Shown here: positions 5,874-11,162 of the stretch, one piece after another
Layout of the letters: every line of letters starts with the position of its first letter
Numbering within the stretch: position 1 is the first letter of the stretch
Assembly: GCA_030424825.1 (NCBI GenBank)
Contig: JAUHWE010000089.1
Coordinates: forward strand, 1 to 11,162
DNA length: 11,162 nt
Direction of reading: 5' to 3'
From: Verrucomicrobiia bacterium
GTDB lineage: Bacteria > Verrucomicrobiota > Verrucomicrobiia > Opitutales > Opitutaceae
Made by a program: the position numbers and the translations under genes
Notes under the pieces: model-generated
Told to the model about the DNA's origin: nothing
The model's input: the letters and a program-made list of their open reading frames with translations, nothing else
Databases searched by the model: none

Positions 5874-6470
5874 ATGACTGATAATTTGCACCCAATTTCC
5901 GACCGGCTTCTGAAACAGAATGATCGCGAGTCCCTGACCGGGCAATCGGCTAAAGTGATATGGATGTGTGGTCTCTCGGGGTCAGGAAAGAGCACACTCG
6001 CTACGGCGCTTGAGAGGAAGCTGTTTTCTCAAAGGCGACTGGTCTACGTCTTGGATGGTGACAATATCCGAACGGGTCTAAACGCCGGGCTTGGTTTCTC
6101 CAACGAGGATAGGAAAGAGAACATCCGCCGGATTGCCGAGGTTTCGAAACTGTTCGTAGACGCAGGGGTGATATCTATTAATTCATTTATCACGCCGAAC
6201 GCTGACCTGCGTACAATGGCTCGGGAGATAATAGGAAAGCAGAACCTAATCGAAGTCTACATAAAGGCGTCATTCGAAACGTGCATGCAGCGTGACGTGA
6301 AAGGTTTGTATGCCAAAGCAGACAAGGGGCTTGTCCCTCAGTTTACGGGAAAGGATTCGGGTTTTGAGGAACCCACCGATTCGGATTTGGTCATTGATAC
6401 GGAGACTCAATCGGTGGAGGAATCTCTCGAAGCTCTGTTCCAGTTCGTATCGCCGCTTGTTAAGGCCTAA
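5874..6470 (+). CDS. cysC: Adenylyl-sulfate kinase (APS kinase)
   Basis: A 198-residue cytoplasmic kinase that phosphorylates APS to PAPS, used for sulfate assimilation or as the sulfate donor for sulfotransferases. Walker A GLSGSGKST is at residues 33-41, LDGDNIR at 60-66, the N-E-D-R-x-E-N-I-R-R-I-A-E-V motif at 77-90, and the KGLYAKA / FTGKDSGFEEP lid region near the C-terminal third. The usual FISP motif, whose serine is the phospho-acceptor site in the E. coli enzyme, is FITP here (105-108), a conservative Ser-to-Thr change. ATG 5874 is chosen over an in-frame TTG at 5865 because the latter adds only three unconserved residues. No sulfate adenylyltransferase is beside it, so APS must come from genes elsewhere. 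It starts 49 bp after the TPR gene and ends 21 bp before the next, so it may belong to the same transcript. Confidence 0.93.
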   Translation: MTDNLHPISDRLLKQNDRESLTGQSAKVIWMCGLSGSGKSTLATALERKLFSQRRLVYVLDGDNIRTGLNAGLGFSNEDRKENIRRIAEVSKLFVDAGVISINSFITPNADLRTMAREIIGKQNLIEVYIKASFETCMQRDVKGLYAKADKGLVPQFTGKDSGFEEPTDSDLVIDTETQSVEESLEALFQFVSPLVKA

Positions 6471-6491
6471 AACGGCTGGAATGATCCACGT

Positions 6492-7892
6492 ATGACTCTG
6501 TACCTTCTCAAGATCGGAAAATGGTTGTTGAGCAAGGTAGTGGTTCTGCTAATTGCGACTGCGGCAGCAGTGGGGCTGTTTGCATTGTATTTGTATCTTG
6601 GAGATAGCATTCGTGTTGAACGAGAGCGAGCCGCGAAGCTTCAGGAGGCACAGGAAATGGTTCGCGCGACTTACGAAAAGCTCGAGAATGTGCACACTGA
6701 AATTTTGTTGGTCGCGAATGAGCTCAATGATGCTCGCGACAAACTCAAACTAGCTAACGAGCTCGTCGCGAGGCTAGAGGGATTCCTGTCGAAACTGGAA
6801 TACCTTTTTTTATCGGAGAGCGAGAAGAGGGCGGTCGATCGTGAGCTCGCGCAGGCAAAGAACGAGAGTGCCCAACTGGGTCCTCTCATCGAGTCATTAA
6901 GAGTACGTCACGCCAACTTGAGAGTGGATCGAACGAGTCTTTCAGATGAGGCCAGAATGCTAGAGGATAAGATTGTCAATCTAGAATCCAGCTCCTCGGA
7001 AATGGTCCGGTACATTGACAATTCCTGGAAAGTGATAAAGATCTACTTGCCAGTGGCATTGGCTGTAGTGATTGCGGGACCTTTTGTTCTGAAGCTGATC
7101 GCATTTTATGTCATTGCTCCCGTTTTCCATTGGGCCCGACCGATCAAGTTCTCTGATGAGAAGCTACCCGCGCCCGAAATCCTCGATAGTGGAGTCTCTG
7201 TATCCTTGAAAGTCAGCGAAGGGGAACAGGCGTGGATCAAGGAATCCTACCTACAGGCTTCTGATGAGAGTTTGGCCAGAAGAACACGCTTTGTGCTGAA
7301 TTGGCAAATACCGGTTACTTGTCTCGCGGCTGGATTAATTGAATTGGTCGAGTTTTCCTCAGAGAGCGCTACCATGAATGGAGCCATTACCGCCTCCACG
7401 CAGGATAAGCCAGATATGGAATTGAGTCTGGTAGACGTGCCGGAAAACGGGTCCCTGATTTTGAGACCCAGCCATCTTGTCGGACTAATCGGGCCGGGAG
7501 CGCAATCTGTTTCCATTCGGCGAAGATGGAGCTTCGGTCGGGCTCAGGCTTGGATGACACTGCAGTTTCGCTATTTTGAGTTTGTCGGTCCTTGCCGTAT
7601 GGTTGTCTCCGGCATTCGCGGAGTGCGAGCAGAGCGAATCTCGTCGACCGTAGGACGCGGCCGTCGCGCCAACCAAGACTCCACTATCGGTTTCACGCCC
7701 GATTTGGAGTTTGGCGCTACTCGGGCGGAGACCTTCTGGGCCTACTTCAGGGGATTCAATCCCTTGTTCGACGATGTGTTTCGTGGTGAAGGGACCTTTC
7801 TTTGCCAGGAGATATCAAAGGGTGAGAATGCGGGTCCGCTTCGTTTCTGGGCAGGTTTCAGAGACGCTTTTCTGAAGATCGTGGGAATATAG
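6492..7892 (+). CDS. Uncharacterised inner-membrane coiled-coil protein with a C-terminal globular domain
   Basis: A 466-residue protein of no certain family. A membrane helix at about residues 13-36 is followed by a long heptad-rich coiled coil (about 40-175), a second membrane helix (about 183-212) and a C-terminal domain (about 225-466). The topology predicts the coiled coil in the periplasm and the C-terminal domain in the cytoplasm. The C-terminal domain is rich in beta-type stretches with well-defined turns: EGEQAWIKESYLQAS (243-257), RTRFVLNWQIPVTCLAAG (264-281), LILRPSHLVGL (322-332), ANQDSTIGF (393-401), ETFWAYFRG (413-421) and a terminal FRDAFLKIVGI. This pattern faintly recalls AIM24-type beta-sandwich proteins, but I would not assign it. 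The ATG at 6492 has no good Shine-Dalgarno. Twenty-one bp after cysC, probably cotranscribed. A scaffold or sensor role is conceivable; no function is claimed. Confidence 0.82.
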   Translation: MTLYLLKIGKWLLSKVVVLLIATAAAVGLFALYLYLGDSIRVERERAAKLQEAQEMVRATYEKLENVHTEILLVANELNDARDKLKLANELVARLEGFLSKLEYLFLSESEKRAVDRELAQAKNESAQLGPLIESLRVRHANLRVDRTSLSDEARMLEDKIVNLESSSSEMVRYIDNSWKVIKIYLPVALAVVIAGPFVLKLIAFYVIAPVFHWARPIKFSDEKLPAPEILDSGVSVSLKVSEGEQAWIKESYLQASDESLARRTRFVLNWQIPVTCLAAGLIELVEFSSESATMNGAITASTQDKPDMELSLVDVPENGSLILRPSHLVGLIGPGAQSVSIRRRWSFGRAQAWMTLQFRYFEFVGPCRMVVSGIRGVRAERISSTVGRGRRANQDSTIGFTPDLEFGATRAETFWAYFRGFNPLFDDVFRGEGTFLCQEISKGENAGPLRFWAGFRDAFLKIVGI

Positions 7893-8142
7893 GTTTTCTA
7901 ATGCTACTTAGCTAAATGATGAAATGGTAGGGCAATGAGCTCTGAGCAAACGTTCGAAATTCAAGAATCGGCGTGGGTACTTCTTCGATCCTGCTCTAGG
8001 ACGCGGGAAAGGGCCTAGCGGACTCGCTTCCGCCAGCCTGAACATTGCTTTTAGCCCTATGGCTTAGTTCTTGGATTGCTCACGCTTAAGCGAGTGAGCT
8101 ACTTTTGGGTCATATCATTTCGCAAAGTAAAGATAAGCATTT
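7893..8142. other. Intergenic region with a hairpin near its end
   Basis: No gene is visible in these 250 bp. The clearest structure is GCTCAC at 8078-8083 with GTGAGC at 8094-8099; the stem can continue as GCTT (8084-8087) pairing with AAGC (8088-8091), leaving a 2-base bulge and almost no loop, so a simple 10-base loop is more realistic. TACTTTT follows on the plus strand, giving a weak terminator-like look. GCGGA/TCCGC (8017-8021 and 8028-8032) is a second small stem. TTGGGT (8105-8110) and TAAAGA (8128-8133) are spaced 17 bp and could be a poor promoter for the HAD gene. Confidence 0.3.
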
Positions 8143-8835
8143 ATGAAGACATCGCCTCGTGTGCATCGACCAGAAGTGGGATTTATTTTCGATTGGGACG
8201 GAGTCGTGGTCGACTCATCCGCTCAACACGAAGAGAGCTGGGAACGGTTAGCTGCTCAAGAGGGGCTTCCTTTATTCGAAGGGCATTTCAAACTCGGTTT
8301 CGGCAAGCGAAATCAACTCATCATTCCTGAAATCCTGAAATGGACGCGTGATGCAAAAGAGATTACCCGATTAGGAGATCAAAAGGAAATTCACTATCGT
8401 GAGATTATTCGAGAAACGGGAATCGAGCCACTTCCCGGAGTTCGCGCCTTCTTGGAGATGCTGGTTCGGGAAAAGATTCCTTTTGCTGTGGGCTCGTCGA
8501 CGCCACGTGAAAACATTATAGCGGTGATGTCCCGTGCCGGGATCGAGGGCTTTTTTGATAAGATTGTGGCGGCTGGAGATGTGCAAAAGGGCAAGCCGGA
8601 TCCAGAAGTCTTTTTGAAAGCAGCCGAAAGGATTAACCTGCCTCCTGAGCGCTGTGTCGTATTCGAAGATTCGATCAGCGGAGTCGAAGCGGGTTTAGCC
8701 GGTGGGATGACAGTCGTTGGCTTAACAACAACGAATAGCCGGGAAAGGATGGAAAGAAGCGGTGCCTCGTTGGTGAGAGATAGTTTCAAAGAGATGTCTT
8801 TGGAGGAGATCCTTGAGATCGTAGGTCGAGAGTAG
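8143..8835 (+). CDS. HAD-family hydrolase, beta-phosphoglucomutase-like
   Basis: A 230-residue cytoplasmic HAD-superfamily enzyme of the phosphoglucomutase/phosphatase branch with a helical cap. Motif I is FDWDGVVVDS (residues 16-25), with nucleophile D17 and general acid/base D19. Motif II is the serine pair in VGSSTPREN, motif III the lysine in KGKPDPEVF, and motif IV the aspartate in VFEDSISGVEAG. The cap after motif I, and the EDSxxGxxA stretch, fit beta-phosphoglucomutase, 2-deoxyglucose-6-phosphatase or related sugar-phosphate phosphatases; substrate cannot be settled. The ATG at 8143 is preceded by TAAAGATAAGC, shared with acyP, and not by a Shine-Dalgarno. No maltose phosphorylase or other partner enzyme is in the window, and the gene appears to be transcribed alone. 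Confidence 0.9.
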   Translation: MKTSPRVHRPEVGFIFDWDGVVVDSSAQHEESWERLAAQEGLPLFEGHFKLGFGKRNQLIIPEILKWTRDAKEITRLGDQKEIHYREIIRETGIEPLPGVRAFLEMLVREKIPFAVGSSTPRENIIAVMSRAGIEGFFDKIVAAGDVQKGKPDPEVFLKAAERINLPPERCVVFEDSISGVEAGLAGGMTVVGLTTTNSRERMERSGASLVRDSFKEMSLEEILEIVGRE

Positions 8836-8845
8836 CGTTTTCGAG

Positions 8846-8878
8846 TCGGCTTTAATCGTCTCAATTTCTGAAAGCCGA
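8846..8878. repeat. Inverted repeat downstream of the HAD gene
   Basis: Perfect 8-bp arms TCGGCTTT (8846-8853) and AAAGCCGA (8871-8878) separated by 17 bases, starting 10 bp after the HAD stop codon. It may form the 3' end of the HAD transcript, but no T-run follows the right arm and the loop is long, so it is not a standard intrinsic terminator. Confidence 0.4.
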
Positions 8879-8891
8879 GGACTTTGGAGGG

Positions 8892-8922
8892 TTGTTAAAT
8901 CATTAAAGGTCCCCTTTAATGA
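8892..8922 (+). promoter_or_regulatory. Candidate sigma-70 promoter overlapped by a 10-3-10 palindromic operator, upstream of the symporter
   Basis: TTGTTA (8892-8897, 4 of 6 to the -35 consensus) and TTTAAT (8915-8920, 5 of 6 to -10) are exactly 17 bp apart, which would put the transcript start about 25 bases before the symporter ATG. The region between and over the -10 is a perfect inverted repeat with arms TCATTAAAGG (8900-8909) and CCTTTAATGA (8913-8922) around TCC. A dimeric regulator bound there would block RNA polymerase. The repeat could also act as an RNA hairpin ending the HAD transcript, but no clear T-run follows. Confidence 0.5.
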
Positions 8923-8953
8923 CGGCTCTTTCAATTGGATCGTCCCTAGAATC

Positions 8954-10288
8954 ATGGATCTGCACAAACTAAAGCTCACTCGTTACATCTTAATCGCCAT
9001 GGTTGGGGGGGCTATTGTGGGGCTGGCGCTTTCCCAGTTTGTAGACTTTGTCGTAAATCCGGACACAGGAAAAAAGTTTCTGGACAGCAACAACCGTCCT
9101 GTGCTCGAGCATAGCTTTCTTGCGGACTATGTCATAAACGGTCTGTTCCAGTTCCTCAGCGAAGCCTTCATTCGAAGTCTCATGGCTCTCGTCGTACCGC
9201 TAGTGTTTGTTTCGCTCGTGTGTGGTACGGCGGCGATGGACGATGTCAGGAAGCTGGGCACTGTAGGCCTCAAAACGATATTGCTTTACCTCGCGACCAC
9301 AGGAATCGCGATAACGATCGCCATTGTTGCTGCGCTTCTCGTTAAACCCGGGCTAGGCGTTGGGGAAATCGAGACGCAAGGATACGTTCCCGGCGAGACG
9401 AAATCACTCCTCAATGTTTTTATTGATATCTTTCCCAAGAACGTGAGCAGCGCATTTGTGGAGGGAAATATGCTTCAGATTATTGCGGCCGCTCTAGTAT
9501 TTGGTATTGCGCTTGTGGTGTCGGGTGAACACGGGCAGCGCGTATTGCGCTTCTTCAATGATCTGAACGAAATAATCATGAAACTCGTGATTATTGTCAT
9601 GCTCATAGCGCCCTTAGGAGTATTCGCAAAGATTGCCCAAGTGTTCGCCAAAGAAGGTTTCGACACGATTTTCGCGTTGGCAAAGTATTTCATCCTGGTT
9701 GTGGCTGTGCTGCTGATCCATGCGTTTGTGGTTTATCCCGTTCTGCTCAAAATATTCACAGGAATGAACCCGGTCAATTTCTTCAAAAAGATGCGGAATG
9801 CTCAGCTCTTCGCATTTAGCACCGCGAGTAGCAATGCGACGATTCCGGTTACGCTTCGCGCCGCAGAAGAGCGGCTGGGGGCGCACAACAAAATAGCGTC
9901 CTTTACGGTTCCGTTAGGCGCGACCATCAATATGGATGGAACGGCGATCATGCAAGGAGTCGCCACCGTCTTTATTGCCCAGATATCCGGTATAGATTTG
10001 TCCATTACGCAGTACCTGATGGTGATATTGGCCGCGACAATGGCTTCGATAGGCACCGCTGGCGTGCCGAGTGCGGGACTCGTGATGCTCACCATGGTGT
10101 TGGGGCTTGTGGGTCTTCCTCCGGACAAAATAGGTTTAATAATCGGGATCGACCGGTTGCTGGATATGGTTCGAACTGCGGTGAATATCACGGGAGATGC
10201 GACCATCACTTGTATCGTCGCAAATTCGGAAGGGCAGCTCGACAAAACGGTTTTCAATCGTCCTGCCGAAGAAGAAACAGTTGGTTAG
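8954..10288 (+). CDS. Sodium:dicarboxylate / acidic amino acid symporter (DAACS family)
   Basis: A 444-residue inner-membrane Na+ (or H+) coupled importer of glutamate, aspartate or C4-dicarboxylates. The core of the family is complete: hairpin 1 serine-rich STASSNATIP (289-298), the sodium-site motif NMDGT (326-330), hairpin 2 IGTAGVPSAG (366-375) and IDRLLDMVRTAVNITGD (399-415) in the last helix. In that helix D400, D404 and R407 align with GltPh D390, D394 and R397. The arginine that binds the substrate side-chain carboxylate is kept, and the DMxRTxVNxTGD form is closer to glutamate/aspartate carriers than to DctA. A loop with NPDTGKKFLDSNNRP follows the first helix. The ATG at 8954 has no Shine-Dalgarno. 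uvrB begins 6 bp after the stop. Confidence 0.95.
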   Translation: MDLHKLKLTRYILIAMVGGAIVGLALSQFVDFVVNPDTGKKFLDSNNRPVLEHSFLADYVINGLFQFLSEAFIRSLMALVVPLVFVSLVCGTAAMDDVRKLGTVGLKTILLYLATTGIAITIAIVAALLVKPGLGVGEIETQGYVPGETKSLLNVFIDIFPKNVSSAFVEGNMLQIIAAALVFGIALVVSGEHGQRVLRFFNDLNEIIMKLVIIVMLIAPLGVFAKIAQVFAKEGFDTIFALAKYFILVVAVLLIHAFVVYPVLLKIFTGMNPVNFFKKMRNAQLFAFSTASSNATIPVTLRAAEERLGAHNKIASFTVPLGATINMDGTAIMQGVATVFIAQISGIDLSITQYLMVILAATMASIGTAGVPSAGLVMLTMVLGLVGLPPDKIGLIIGIDRLLDMVRTAVNITGDATITCIVANSEGQLDKTVFNRPAEEETVG

Positions 10289-10294
10289 ACGTAT

Positions 10295-11162
10295 ATGGAA
10301 GCGGGTAGATTATTCGATCTCAATTCCGACTATGTGCCAACAGGCGACCAACCGGAAGCCATCGGCCAGATCGTTGCTTCGATAAAGAAGGGAAATCGGT
10401 ATCAGACGCTCCTAGGCGTAACCGGCTCGGGGAAAACGTTCAGCATGGCAAATCTCATTGCCCAGACGGAACGACCGGCACTGATTATTTCCCATAACAA
10501 AACACTGGCGGCCCAGCTGTATTCAGAATTTAAAAACTTTTTTCCAAACAACGCGGTCGAGTACTTTGTCAGTTACTATGACTACTATCAGCCGGAGGCC
10601 TACGTTCCCTCTACGGATACCTTTATCGAAAAGGATTCGTCAATAAATGACGAGATAGACCGCTTGAGGATCTCTGCAACGAGCAGCTTAATAAGCCGCC
10701 GCGATGTAATTGTAGTGGCGAGTGTTTCTTGCATCTATGGCCTTGGTTCGCCCGAGGATTTCGAGGAGCTTATGATTCCCCTGCAGGTTGGAGAGGAATT
10801 GGGGAGGGACACCTTTCTCAATCGCTTGATTGAAATTCAGTACGAACGTAATGATATCGACTTGAACCGAGGTCGATTTCGAGTCCGAGGCGATGTGGTT
10901 GATGTGATGCCCGCGTATTTGGAGAAAGGGCTGCGGGTTGAATTCTGGGGAGACGAAATCGAAGGACTTTCGGAGTTTGAACCGACTACCGGTTCTGTCA
11001 TTCGGAAACTGGACCAGTTCAATCTGTACCCTGCTAACCAATTTGTTACGACCAGCGCGAAAATTGAAAACGCAATTGGGGCCATTAAATCAGAATTGAA
11101 AGACCGAGTGAAGTCATTTGAGGACGCTGGTAAGCTCCTCGAGGCACAGCGGATTAGCATGC
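10295..11162 (+). CDS. uvrB: Excinuclease ABC subunit B (UvrB), N-terminal part, truncated by the window end
   Basis: The first 289 codons of UvrB, the helicase-like subunit that verifies DNA damage and loads UvrC in nucleotide excision repair. The N-terminal [12 protein letters not shown] (12-23), Walker A GVTGSGKT (41-48) and the [19 protein letters not shown] block (66-84) are standard. The [10 protein letters not shown] motif (94-103) is the beta-hairpin that inserts between DNA strands. [15 protein letters not shown] and [11 protein letters not shown] follow, and the window stops in the KLLEAQR region. There is no stop codon within the window. The full protein should be about 670 residues. 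The ATG at 10295, 6 bp downstream of the symporter stop, starts right at the conserved N-terminus. No ribosome-binding site, separate promoter or LexA-type box is evident in the gap, so it is probably transcribed with the symporter. Confidence 0.97.
   Translation, partial: MEAGRLFDLNSDYVPTGDQPEAIGQIVASIKKGNRYQTLLGVTGSGKTFSMANLIAQTERPALIISHNKTLAAQLYSEFKNFFPNNAVEYFVSYYDYYQPEAYVPSTDTFIEKDSSINDEIDRLRISATSSLISRRDVIVVASVSCIYGLGSPEDFEELMIPLQVGEELGRDTFLNRLIEIQYERNDIDLNRGRFRVRGDVVDVMPAYLEKGLRVEFWGDEIEGLSEFEPTTGSVIRKLDQFNLYPANQFVTTSAKIENAIGAIKSELKDRVKSFEDAGKLLEAQRISM

Noticed and set aside
7893..8142. tRNA or small RNA gene in the intergenic region
   Set aside because: No cloverleaf, TTCGA-type T-loop or CCA end is visible; only short hairpins are present.
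8394..8864. Minus-strand open frame of 156 codons opposite the HAD gene
   Set aside because: The plus strand carries all four HAD motifs in order; the antisense frame is Ser/Thr/Ile-rich without any motif.
9802..10257. Minus-strand open frame of 151 codons opposite the symporter
   Set aside because: It is antisense to the most conserved part of a clear DAACS transporter and lacks recognisable features.

Overview
The window reads as ordinary chromosomal DNA of a Gram-negative bacterium. The best guess is Verrucomicrobiota, class Opitutae, but this rests only on the style of several proteins and the gene mix: a membrane-anchored TPR protein following an ABC-2 permease, an RNase III-like single-domain protein, and lineage-restricted hypotheticals. 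No rRNA, tRNA, CRISPR array, insertion sequence or phage gene is visible.

Left part (1-3097). A minus-strand trkA-type K+ uptake regulator runs off the left edge. It is interrupted by an in-frame TAA at 409-411, and the reading frame continues as good TrkA sequence on the far side. A divergent region of about 280 bp separates it from a small plus-strand RNase III-domain protein (1039-1353) with the active-site pattern of Mini-III. Two minus-strand genes of unknown function follow (1384-2196 and 2251-2970). The downstream one has a weak but extended resemblance to a sigma factor. A perfect hairpin lies in the 54-bp gap between them.

Middle part (3098-7892). A plus-strand series starts at a divergent promoter region with two inverted repeats: acylphosphatase, ABC ATPase, ABC-2 permease and a membrane-anchored TPR-like protein. 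These are tightly spaced or overlapping and look like one operon for an export or membrane-maintenance ABC system. Close behind come an APS kinase (cysC) and a large unknown inner-membrane protein with a coiled coil between two membrane helices and a C-terminal globular domain.

Right part (7893-11162). A HAD-family sugar-phosphate mutase or phosphatase, a sodium:dicarboxylate/acidic amino acid symporter and the first 289 codons of uvrB, which runs off the right edge. The symporter is preceded by a 10-3-10 palindrome that overlaps a good candidate sigma-70 promoter. uvrB starts 6 bp after the symporter stop, so the two are probably cotranscribed.

The items most worth a second look are the nonsense codon in trkA, the possible divergent sigma factor with its unknown partner gene, the palindromic operator/promoter before the symporter with a related element at 3024-3038, an 11-base sequence shared just upstream of two start codons, and the uncharacterised coiled-coil membrane protein. 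I do not see a clearly new multi-gene system.
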